From contig JBGCEH010000051.1 of assembly GCA_045106195.1 (NCBI GenBank), forward strand, positions 9,766-73,765: a stretch of 64,000 bases of DNA, in the 5' to 3' direction. The position numbers were made by a program, and so were the translations under genes. This DNA is from Granulosicoccus sp045106195. GTDB lineage: Bacteria; Pseudomonadota; Gammaproteobacteria; Granulosicoccales; Granulosicoccaceae. The notes below the pieces were generated by a model. The model ran no database searches. It saw nothing but the letters and a program-made list of their open reading frames with translations, and was not told where the DNA came from. Below, piece after piece: positions 7,909 to 15,487 of this stretch (the first letter of the stretch is position 1; every line of letters starts with the position of its first letter).

Positions 7909-10797
7909 ATGAAGATCGAAAACAACGCCCCTCAGAGCAAGGGGCGACTTACACAAGTAGCGTTAACTGTTCTCTCGGTAACCATTCTCGGTCTGGGCGT
8001 TATCGCTAACGCAGCAGAGCAAGACAATGCCAACCAGGAAGTATTGGATCCTGAAGATATAGCTGCTCATGGATGGCACACAGGCAGCCCTAAAAAACTT
8101 GTTTCCAAAGGTAATCCCGTATCGGCAGAAAACCCCGGAGGAGATCCGGATTATCTAGTGGATGGCGATAGAATTTACGTCTACACCTCGACAGACGCCA
8201 ACCAGGCCCATTACAAGAGAGTCCCAAATCAGAACAACGCAAATATTTTCGATCAAACCTATCTCGACATGGACGGATATACCGTGTGGTCTTCGGAAGA
8301 TATGGTTCACTGGAAAAATCATGGCGTTCAATTCGCGGCGGCGAATATGAACACAAAAAAGTGGCAAGATGCCTATCACAAAAGTATAGCAATAAAGGAT
8401 TTACAGCCAGACTACTTACAACTGGACGTTTCACCACACGCCATGTGGGCACCTACCGCAGCAAAATACACAGACGTGAACGGTGTTAGTACCTACGTTT
8501 TATATTATCCAAAAGGTATTGATGGGGTTGATAAATTTACAACCGGTTATGCCACAGCGCCCAATGCTTACGGCCCTTTTACGGATCAAGGCCCACTGTA
8601 TGGCGATTTCCCCGATGAAAATGATCCAACGAGCTTTGAACGTGTTGTCATTGGAATGGACCCCAATGTATTTCAAGACGGTGGAAAAACCTACATCTAT
8701 GGCAATGGTGTGACGGATGGCGATGGTTCTGACAAGTCCGGGCAAGTCGTCGTCGCCGAACTGTCAGAATTTGACCATAATACAAAGACGCAGACCATAA
8801 TCACCAAGCCACAGCGTCTTGAATACGACATGAACAACACGTTGTACAGTCACCTGGCGGGTAATATACCTTTGAGTAAGGATTTTCACGAAGGTGGTTC
8901 GATGCACAAGTCAAATGGGAAATATTACTTCTCATGGGCCGAGCATGATCACAAGCATTACAATGGTTGGTATTCGATGTGCAGCAGTCCTATGGGCCCC
9001 TGTGAATGGATGGGCCCGTCGATAAAAGGCATTTACCAAGGCAATCAACACGGCTCATTCGCGCAATTCAAAGGCCAAGAGTACTATCTTACACACGTAA
9101 ATTATCATCCTGACATCATCAGCGAGGATTGGGATGGCTGGCAGTCGTATCGTCGAACATGGACTTTTCACCCAGTCTCCTACAACGCCGACAAGAGCAT
9201 ACGTGTGATGTACCCACAAACTTCGCGAATTCCCAATCTAAACATTGGTGGGGGATTTACTGATGATAATGGCAAGATCTACGTTGATTCCACCCAGTAT
9301 GTGACCGATGGCGGTTACGCTGACGTAAAATATGAAGACGGTGGGCTGGAGAAGTTAAAAGCTGCAAACCCGAATGTCAGCGACCTTAAGTTATACGAAG
9401 GAAATAGATTTGTTGAGAACCAAGGTACACTTGAAGTCAATGTGCCCGGTTTGGATAACGGTGTCTATAACGTGACGTTAAAATTTGCTGAAATATTCCC
9501 TGATGCGCAGCTCGGTACCGAAGCAGGTTGGTTCAGCCGTATCATGAACATCTCTGCGCAAGGGAACGAAGTTGTTACCGCTCTGGATGTAATGGATAAG
9601 GCTGGTGGGGCATATCGTGTGTATGACCAAAAATTACCACCAGTGACTGTTACCAATGAAACCATTAACATTGCCATTACTGCTACATCGGGTGATGCCA
9701 TGCTAAGTGGAGTAGAAATAACCGCTGAGGAAAAACCAGGTTGGGCCATGAATCTTGGCGGTAGCAGTGCGAACATAAATGGTGTCACTTATGCAGCAGA
9801 TCCAGGTATCGGAGATTTTAACGACACAACTGAAGTGGCCATTACGTTTAAGCCTGATGAGGTAATCGGCGCTAACATTGACGAACAAGCTCTGTTTGCG
9901 ACATCTCGAATTGGCTGGGCTGGTTTGAACTACAGCAATACATCACTGCCCAATGGAAACTATGAAGTCACGCTTGGCTTTGTTGAAACCTATCATCTTG
10001 AGGAAGGTCGGCGAGAGTTCGACGTCGCCATTCAAGGCCAGCAGGTTCTAGATGATTTTGATATCTATCGTGAAGCGAAGGGCATAAACACAGCTGTTAA
10101 ACGAGTGTTTCCAACGACGGTAACTGACGGATCATTAAAGATCGACCTGACTACGGTTACCGATGCATCAACGATCAGTTTTATCAAGGTTGTTAGAACA
10201 CCTGATGACTTGTCGGATTCGAGTATTCGAATTAATGCCGGTACTTACTGGGAGCATACAGATACTGGTGGCGCTGTGTTTCTGGCGGATGCTGCTTATC
10301 TGAACGGCTCAGCAACGCTCGGTGCATCCGATGCGGCGGTAACCCGGGAAGATGAAAGGCACAATGGGTTGAGAGTAGTAACGCCAAGCGATGAGATTAT
10401 TTACAAGACAGGGCGCTGGGGTAATAATATTAAGTATGATGTCCCTGTCAGAAACGGACGTTATAGTGTCAGATTGATGTTTGCTGAGGACTATCACTCG
10501 GCTGCCGGAAAGCGTGAGTTTAAAATATTGCTTCAAGGCGAAGAAAAGATCGTTGATTTGGCTGGCGGCACAACGTTTGATATTTTCAAGGCTGCGGGTG
10601 GTAAAAACAAGGCAATTGACCTTACCTACGACGTGGATGCAACCCAAGGTGTACTAAATATTGAGTTAACGACAGTTACAGACAATGCCAGTATTTCAGG
10701 TATCGTAATAACGCCTCGATATCTGGAGATGAATGAGGGCGCAATCCCATCTGATCCCAACAGATTCGAACCTGGGTATCAGCCCAATAGTTTGTAG
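7909..10797 (+). CDS. Secreted GH43 glycosidase with three malectin-like domains
   Basis: This large exported glycoside hydrolase (962 residues from ATG 7909) has a signal peptide ending near residue 35 (IANA/AE), then a five-bladed propeller of family GH43, whose members cut arabinan, xylan or galactan side chains. The expected catalytic triad is visible: Asp79 (GGDPDY), Asp251 (GMDPNVF) and Glu328 (FHEGGSM). The C-terminal half holds three repeats resembling malectin/CBM57 carbohydrate-binding domains, with motifs such as NVTLKFAEIF, YEVTLGFVETYHLEEG and YSVRLMFAEDYHSAAG. I prefer ATG 7909 because AGGA lies eight bases upstream; an in-frame ATG at 7852 would add 19 residues. The gene stands alone and ends in a clear terminator. 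The polysaccharide target is unknown. Confidence 0.85.
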   Translation: MKIENNAPQSKGRLTQVALTVLSVTILGLGVIANAAEQDNANQEVLDPEDIAAHGWHTGSPKKLVSKGNPVSAENPGGDPDYLVDGDRIYVYTSTDANQAHYKRVPNQNNANIFDQTYLDMDGYTVWSSEDMVHWKNHGVQFAAANMNTKKWQDAYHKSIAIKDLQPDYLQLDVSPHAMWAPTAAKYTDVNGVSTYVLYYPKGIDGVDKFTTGYATAPNAYGPFTDQGPLYGDFPDENDPTSFERVVIGMDPNVFQDGGKTYIYGNGVTDGDGSDKSGQVVVAELSEFDHNTKTQTIITKPQRLEYDMNNTLYSHLAGNIPLSKDFHEGGSMHKSNGKYYFSWAEHDHKHYNGWYSMCSSPMGPCEWMGPSIKGIYQGNQHGSFAQFKGQEYYLTHVNYHPDIISEDWDGWQSYRRTWTFHPVSYNADKSIRVMYPQTSRIPNLNIGGGFTDDNGKIYVDSTQYVTDGGYADVKYEDGGLEKLKAANPNVSDLKLYEGNRFVENQGTLEVNVPGLDNGVYNVTLKFAEIFPDAQLGTEAGWFSRIMNISAQGNEVVTALDVMDKAGGAYRVYDQKLPPVTVTNETINIAITATSGDAMLSGVEITAEEKPGWAMNLGGSSANINGVTYAADPGIGDFNDTTEVAITFKPDEVIGANIDEQALFATSRIGWAGLNYSNTSLPNGNYEVTLGFVETYHLEEGRREFDVAIQGQQVLDDFDIYREAKGINTAVKRVFPTTVTDGSLKIDLTTVTDASTISFIKVVRTPDDLSDSSIRINAGTYWEHTDTGGAVFLADAAYLNGSATLGASDAAVTREDERHNGLRVVTPSDEIIYKTGRWGNNIKYDVPVRNGRYSVRLMFAEDYHSAAGKREFKILLQGEEKIVDLAGGTTFDIFKAAGGKNKAIDLTYDVDATQGVLNIELTTVTDNASISGIVITPRYLEMNEGAIPSDPNRFEPGYQPNSL

Positions 10798-10808
10798 GAT
10801 AGAAGAGC

Positions 10809-10838
10809 AGCTACCCGACTATTTTCAGGTAGCTTTTT
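10809..10838 (+). terminator. Intrinsic terminator of the GH43 gene
   Basis: AGCTACC (10809-10815) pairs perfectly with GGTAGCT (10828-10834) across a 12-base loop and is followed by a run of T, eleven bases after the GH43 stop codon. Confidence 0.75.
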
Positions 10839-11135
10839 AAACAAGGTGAGGGTTGTTGTTAGCGATAGACGTCTGTTGATTGCTGCGATAATCCTCACTT
10901 GCTATTTACACTCAAAAATATGAAGTACACATGCGGGCAAAAACATTGACTGAAAGTTGAAACTGTTAGATCGAGTCTGAACCTGTGCATATGAGCTGTA
11001 AAAGAGAGCTGCGTCAATGCAAACCCTGGGACTGCACCCATCTACACAATACACTTGTTGGTGAGGTTGATCAGCAAAGCCGTGATAGAAGATCCCAGGT
11101 TGCGTGGGTGACACCTATTCGGTAAATCTCCTGAA
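10839..11135. other. Convergent gap, nothing recognised
   Basis: This stretch of about 300 bases lies between the GH43 terminator and the 3' end of the minus-strand NlpC/P60 gene. Short frames exist on both strands but none has a recognisable motif or ribosome site. Confidence 0.5.
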
Positions 11136-11960
11136 TTATCCGGAGAACAGTCGCTTGACAGATGATATTTTGCCGGCACGTTCTATCACCTCATTCAATG
11201 GCTCTAAAACACAGCTCAATGAATGTGCTGTCGCATGCAAGAGTGTCTCGGCATCCAGCAGGATGCCCGTGTGGCCAGGCCAGTAGACGATATCCTGAGC
11301 CTTCCGTGCATCTATAGACACGCTGTTACTCAAGGCCTTTTCCTGATCTGCGCTGTCTCTGGGAATGTCTATACCCTGTGACTGCGCAAGTGCCTGTACA
11401 AGCCCGGAACAATCCACGCCTTCTGGGGTGCAACCTCCCCACAGATAGGGTGCGCCAAGAAAATGAGTTTGCGCTAATTCCAGTGGCGAGACATCCATTG
11501 TGTGTCCCATCTCTATCAGGTGCTGATCCCAGATAAAACCGCCGCTGAGCAGGGCCCGGAATGGGGGCTGTGTTGTTTCCTGTGAGGTGATTTTAGACAG
11601 GAATGGCAGGCGATTCATTACCCGGCTCTTGATTGACGCCTCGCTGAAGACCAAAGTGCTTCTGGAGCACACCCAGTGTGTCGGCAGAACACGGTTGTCG
11701 GTGATGATCTGAAGATGGCTTTTTTCGACATACCCTGTATAACTGTCGCGTTGAGCGATTACCCGGACCCATTGAGATGATTGATCAGTTGAGCAAGAGG
11801 CTTGTCCCAATTGCGCAGCTTTGTGAGCAGACTGGGCGGCTACGAGCAAGCTTTCTCCGTAAAGGCACTCGTTACTGCATTCGGCATCATGATCAGGAGC
11901 CACGCGCATCGGTGAGCGGGGAACGTTCAGTTGAAAGTAAATGGCTGTGCAGTCGATCAT
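11136..11960 (-). CDS. NlpC/P60 gamma-D-glutamyl endopeptidase (YkfC/DPP VI-like)
   Basis: This 274-residue peptidase has the domain order of YkfC and dipeptidyl-peptidase VI: two SH3-like segments (YGESLLVAAQS and the region around residue 65-85 with WVRVIAQRDSYTGYV) followed by an NlpC/P60 domain. The catalytic residues are Cys184 (PEGVDCSGLVQ), His230 (YWPGHTGILL) and His242 (LLHATAHS), with the YLWGG motif before the Cys; the 12-residue His-His spacing matches YkfC. Such enzymes cut L-Ala-gamma-D-Glu peptides released from the cell wall. No signal peptide is visible, so cytosolic recycling of murein peptides is likely, in line with the AmpG and amidase genes 7 kb away. It is probably a single-gene unit. 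Confidence 0.85.
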   Translation of the reverse strand: MIDCTAIYFQLNVPRSPMRVAPDHDAECSNECLYGESLLVAAQSAHKAAQLGQASCSTDQSSQWVRVIAQRDSYTGYVEKSHLQIITDNRVLPTHWVCSRSTLVFSEASIKSRVMNRLPFLSKITSQETTQPPFRALLSGGFIWDQHLIEMGHTMDVSPLELAQTHFLGAPYLWGGCTPEGVDCSGLVQALAQSQGIDIPRDSADQEKALSNSVSIDARKAQDIVYWPGHTGILLDAETLLHATAHSLSCVLEPLNEVIERAGKISSVKRLFSG

Positions 11961-12058
11961 GACAAGAGGTTAGGCGGATTCTTGAGCAATGTACATACCT
12001 GTCGTTTGCACATATGCCGTATGGACACCATGAACGTGAACGATGGGTCTGATTTACT

Positions 12059-12958
12059 GTGCCACTGAATCTTGCGGCGTTGGTGCTTTTTGGTCTCTGC
12101 TGGGGGTCTTCCATTCCGTTGCTGAAGTTTGCTGTAGGCGCGGGGTACCACCCCTTGGGTATGATGGTCTGGCAGTTGGCGATCAGTGTTCTCTTCATTG
12201 GTGGTTTTTTGTTATGGCGTGCAACACCAGTGAGGTTTGGTCTTGGCAATCTGAAGTATCTGCTGATCATTGCCCTGATCGGTACAATCATACCCAACGG
12301 CTTCAGCCTACTGGCAACCCGACATTTGCCCGGCGGCATCATGGCCATTGTCATCGCAACTGTTCCCATCATGTCCCTGTTCATTGCGCTGTCATCACGT
12401 AGCGAATCGTTTTCCTGGCTGCGGTTTTCAGGCATCCTGCTGGGTGTTGTGTCGCTGGTGTTGATCGCTGTGCCCGAAACCACATTGCCGGATCCCAGTA
12501 AGGCTCCGTGGATTCTGGTGGCGCTGATTGCACCGATTTGCTATGCGATAGAGGGAAATTTTGTGGCTATGAAAGCCCCTGCCGAACTGTCCGCTGTCAC
12601 CACACTGTTTGGTGCCTCTGTGTGTGGTTTGATATTGCTGGTGCCGTTCGTCTACACCAACGATTGGGACGTTCCGGTCTTTGTAGCATGGGATGCGACC
12701 CGTTGGGCGATAGTGGGGGCAGCGTTTGGCCACATGGTGGCCTATACCGGTTATCTTTGGCTGCTGAGCCGGGCCGGTGCTGTTTTTACCAGTCAGGTCG
12801 CCTATATCGTCACCTTGACGGGGGTGGTGTCATCGGTTGTTTTTCTGGGTGAGCGATATGGTGTCTTGCTATGGATCGCGGTTTTGCTGATGTTTGTTGC
12901 ATTGACGCTCGTGAAACCTGTGAGAACGCTAAAATCCGATAATGGCAATGCAGGGTGA
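12059..12958 (+). CDS. EamA-type DMT superfamily transporter
   Basis: This 299-residue inner-membrane protein has about ten hydrophobic helices arranged as two EamA repeats (first repeat residues 5-135, second 150-290). FGLCWGSSIPLLKFAV near the N-terminus and the paired pattern around VVSSVVFLGER in the second half are typical of drug/metabolite exporters of the DMT superfamily. GTG 12059 is the only usable start, because the in-frame ATG at 12014 runs into a TGA. It is followed 90 bases later by the PLP-lyase gene on the same strand, so export of a related amino compound is possible but unproven. Confidence 0.82.
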   Translation: MPLNLAALVLFGLCWGSSIPLLKFAVGAGYHPLGMMVWQLAISVLFIGGFLLWRATPVRFGLGNLKYLLIIALIGTIIPNGFSLLATRHLPGGIMAIVIATVPIMSLFIALSSRSESFSWLRFSGILLGVVSLVLIAVPETTLPDPSKAPWILVALIAPICYAIEGNFVAMKAPAELSAVTTLFGASVCGLILLVPFVYTNDWDVPVFVAWDATRWAIVGAAFGHMVAYTGYLWLLSRAGAVFTSQVAYIVTLTGVVSSVVFLGERYGVLLWIAVLLMFVALTLVKPVRTLKSDNGNAG

Positions 12959-13047
12959 TGGGCGCTGATCAGCCCGGGAGTGTGCCTCCATCCATGGTCT
13001 GTTGCAGTACACTGACAGCCAAAGACAATCTGTCTTGAGCTAACACA

Positions 13048-14142
13048 GTGGTCATCAGTGGCATGGATTCAATAAATCAGGTTAATGCAGCTTTCGCCAG
13101 CAAACTCCGCACTGTGGCGTTTCACCCTGACGATGAGCGGGCGTGGAAAGTGCTGCATGCGTGTCCCCGCTATGAATCAACGCCATTGTTGTGCATGAGC
13201 GATGATGGTGTCGGGGTCTGGGTGAAGGATGAATCACGACGGCTGGGGCTGGGGTCGTTCAAGGCACTGGGTGGGATTTATGCAGTGGCCCAACTGTTAA
13301 CCGATGAGGTAGAAATAGCAACCGGGACACGCCCACAGGCGCAGGAAATACTGGAAGACAACATCAAGGCAGTTGCGGCAAAGCTTACTTTTGTCTGTGC
13401 CAGTGCTGGTAATCATGGGCTTGCGGTAGCCACGGGTGCGCGCATTTTTGGCGCTAAGGCCCGTATTCATATCTCAGCGACTGTTCCGGAAGATTTTGCC
13501 CATCGCCTGGAAAGTGTGGGTGCGGTGGTGTGTCGCTCGGGTGAGACTTATGAGGAAAGTCTGGAGCTTGCACAACAGGATGCAGAGGCAGTTGGCGGTG
13601 TCTTGCTGGCAGATGGTTCGTGGCAAGGCTACACCTACCCTCCTTCTCTGGTCATGGAAGGCTATACCGCTATCGCCAGAGAATTGCATGATCAGTTCAG
13701 CGCAAAAAATTGCTGGCCCAGTGATGTGTATCTGCAGGCAGGGGTTGGAGGGATGGCTGCGGCGGTAAGTCTCATGATTCGCAAGTACTGGCCAACTCAG
13801 CCACGTATCGTGATTGTCGAACCTGCGGCAGCCGACTGTCTGGCCATCAGCGCCAGTGCGGGTAAGCTGATTGATGCCAGTGGTCCTGTATCCAACATGG
13901 GTCGTCTGGATTGCAAGGCAGCATCCTTGCTGGCATTTGATGCCCTGGCCGTGTGTGATGTTGAATACCTGACTATCAGTGACAATGAGGCTGATGTCGC
14001 CGTGCGGTCTCTGGACTATCTGGGGCTTGCGACATCTCCCTCTGGGGCTGCAGGTTTTGCTGCATGGCAACGTGACAGAGCGCTGGATCGTTCTGTGGGG
14101 CAGCAGCCATTGATTGTTATGAGCGAGCAGGCGATTGCCTGA
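13048..14142 (+). CDS. Diaminopropionate ammonia-lyase-like PLP enzyme
   Basis: This 364-residue fold-type II PLP enzyme resembles the diaminopropionate ammonia-lyase group. The PLP lysine is Lys72 in LGSFKALGG, the phosphate/substrate loop is ASAGNHG at 118-124, and the glycine loop is QAGVGGMAAA. E. coli diaminopropionate ammonia-lyase has an Asp in the position corresponding to Ala120 here (DGNHG, from memory), used on the D-isomer, while the second active-site Asp (ADGSWQGY) is kept. So it may act only on the L-isomer or on another beta-substituted or hydroxy amino acid. It starts 90 bases after a DMT exporter on the same strand. The family is sure; the substrate is not. Confidence 0.78.
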   Translation: MVISGMDSINQVNAAFASKLRTVAFHPDDERAWKVLHACPRYESTPLLCMSDDGVGVWVKDESRRLGLGSFKALGGIYAVAQLLTDEVEIATGTRPQAQEILEDNIKAVAAKLTFVCASAGNHGLAVATGARIFGAKARIHISATVPEDFAHRLESVGAVVCRSGETYEESLELAQQDAEAVGGVLLADGSWQGYTYPPSLVMEGYTAIARELHDQFSAKNCWPSDVYLQAGVGGMAAAVSLMIRKYWPTQPRIVIVEPAAADCLAISASAGKLIDASGPVSNMGRLDCKAASLLAFDALAVCDVEYLTISDNEADVAVRSLDYLGLATSPSGAAGFAAWQRDRALDRSVGQQPLIVMSEQAIA

Positions 14143-14295
14143 TTCAAGCCAGATCGCCTCTGGCATGATTGATATGACAGCGCAAATCCAGCGACGCCCG
14201 GATACGTGTGGCTGCGGATATGCACCTGCGCGGCAGGATGCTCGTACAGCGCATGGATGAATGTCGGGTGTCGGTATGACGAGGAAAAGCAGGCA

Positions 14296-14391
14296 TCAGC
14301 TCGGTTGAAGTAAATCCCATTTATTCCCGCAGACGTCTTCAAATACCGCAACAGTTCCATAGCTTTCTTCTCGTTCAGGTCTATATCGATA
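14296..14391 (-). pseudogene. Glyoxalase/VOC-family remnant (C-terminal end only)
   Basis: The minus-strand frame reads REESYGTVAVFEDVCGNK and then WDLLQP before the stop, which matches the C-terminal end of VOC (glyoxalase/bleomycin-resistance) proteins, where YGxxAVFxDxxGNxWDLxEP is typical. The residues upstream in this frame, and in the other two frames I read, do not continue the family. Only about 30 codons remain, so this is a decayed gene. Confidence 0.5.
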
Positions 14392-14501
14392 GGCGCACAG
14401 GCTGAACCTTATAGTCACTCTCTTACTAGAATGAATTTCCGGTGTGGGTGGACGGCTGCAACAAATGAAGCGCCACGATGCCATTGGTGTCGGTTTTTTG
14501 G

Positions 14502-14516
14502 CATCACTTTGTGATG
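14502..14516. promoter_or_regulatory. Inverted repeat CATCAC-N3-GTGATG
   Basis: A perfect 6-bp inverted repeat with a 3-base spacer, 167 bases before the DUF6502 start. Its symmetry fits a dimeric regulator site, but no regulator is assigned. Confidence 0.3.
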
Positions 14517-14558
14517 TTGAACACGCTTGGAAGAGTCTATCAAGCGAAAAATGGCGTT

Positions 14559-14576
14559 GGACATGAGAATATGTCC
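14559..14576. promoter_or_regulatory. Inverted repeat GGACAT-N6-ATGTCC
   Basis: A perfect 6-bp inverted repeat with a 6-base spacer in the A+T-rich control region before the DUF6502 gene. It is a candidate operator; the binding protein is unknown. Confidence 0.35.
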
Positions 14577-14584
14577 ATGTAAAA

Positions 14585-14598
14585 GGTGTAAAAATACC
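14585..14598. promoter_or_regulatory. GGTGT-N4-ATACC operator-like site (copy 1)
   Basis: GGTGTAAAAATACC is a 14-base, near-perfect inverted repeat. The same half-sites at the same spacing recur 62 bases downstream at 14647-14660 as GGTGTTTTTACACC, suggesting a repeated regulator site. Confidence 0.45.
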
Positions 14599-14640
14599 GA
14601 TACAGGGATATCTTTGATTTCATTAGCGCAATATATGAAT

Positions 14641-14666
14641 TTATATGGTGTTTTTACACCATATAA
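14641..14666. promoter_or_regulatory. 11-bp perfect palindrome with T4 loop (operator copy 2) before DUF6502 gene
   Basis: TTATATGGTGT (14641-14651) and ACACCATATAA (14656-14666) form a perfect 11-bp inverted repeat around TTTT, ending 16 bases before the DUF6502 start codon. It contains the GGTGT-N4-ACACC core shared with the site at 14585-14598. It could be an operator in DNA or a hairpin in the leader mRNA just upstream of the ribosome site. Confidence 0.55.
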
Positions 14667-14682
14667 ATGATACGTTGCCCCT

Positions 14683-15486
14683 ATGCCTAATAATCAAAAC
14701 AACTTAGTAGGTGCCCTGGTCAAGCTGATGCGGCCACTTGCACGAATTCTCTTGCGACACGGGATAGCGTGTGAGGACTTCATCGAGGTTGTACGACGTA
14801 CTTTTGTTATCGTTGCAGAACAGGAATTCCCACCGGCAGGGCGCAAGCAGTCGTTGACAAACATTGCTCTTGTTACGGGTATCCACCGGCATGAAGTTAA
14901 AAAATTAATGCATGCGGCCGCTGAGGATCGCCCTGCAGCTCCACAACACCATCGTGCGGCACGCGTCATAAGTGGTTGGCTGGCAGATCCTGATTTATCG
15001 GAAAACGGCGTTGCCAAAACGCTGGACATCAGTACCGAGTTCAAACTGTTGGTGAGTAAATATAGCGGAGACATTACACCGCGACCCATACTCGATGAGC
15101 TGCTGCGTGTTGGCGCTGTGGAAAAGCTGACAAAAGACACCGTGAAACTGCTGGTCCCTGCGTATGTGCCGCACAACAGCGATGATGAGCTGATAGGGAT
15201 TTTTGGTGACAGCGTAGCTGACTTGATATCCACTCTCGATTTCAATTTGAAGTCAGAGCCGAGCACACGTCGTCTGCAGCTTAGTGTTGTTCACGATAAC
15301 TTGCCGAATGAAGTGCTATCCAATCTTGAGCTGGTCAGTCGCGACAAGTCCCTGGTGTTTCTCAAGGACATCAATGAATTTTTCGAAACACAAGACCGTG
15401 ATGCCAATCCTAACGTGAAGGGTAGTGGGCGTAATCGTGCGGGCATTGGGCTGTACTATTTTCAAGAAAAAACGCCTGAAGATTGA
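14683..15486 (+). CDS. DUF6502-family protein
   Basis: This 267-residue soluble protein has the features I associate with DUF6502: an N-terminal LMRPLARILLRHGIACEDFIEVVRRTF stretch spread over residues 14-40, a helix-turn-helix-like segment (LTNIALVTGIHRHEVKKL, residues 58-75), then DLSENGVAKTL, the FKLLVSKYSGDITPRPIL segment and a C-terminal RRLQLSVVHDNLP region. The function of the family is unknown; the helix-turn-helix look suggests a DNA-binding regulator, which is inference. The gene is followed one base later by a GC-GGG-type lipoprotein gene, a pairing I recall for this family. Several palindromes lie upstream and could be autoregulatory sites. Confidence 0.75.
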   Translation: MPNNQNNLVGALVKLMRPLARILLRHGIACEDFIEVVRRTFVIVAEQEFPPAGRKQSLTNIALVTGIHRHEVKKLMHAAAEDRPAAPQHHRAARVISGWLADPDLSENGVAKTLDISTEFKLLVSKYSGDITPRPILDELLRVGAVEKLTKDTVKLLVPAYVPHNSDDELIGIFGDSVADLISTLDFNLKSEPSTRRLQLSVVHDNLPNEVLSNLELVSRDKSLVFLKDINEFFETQDRDANPNVKGSGRNRAGIGLYYFQEKTPED

Positions 15487-15487
15487 T

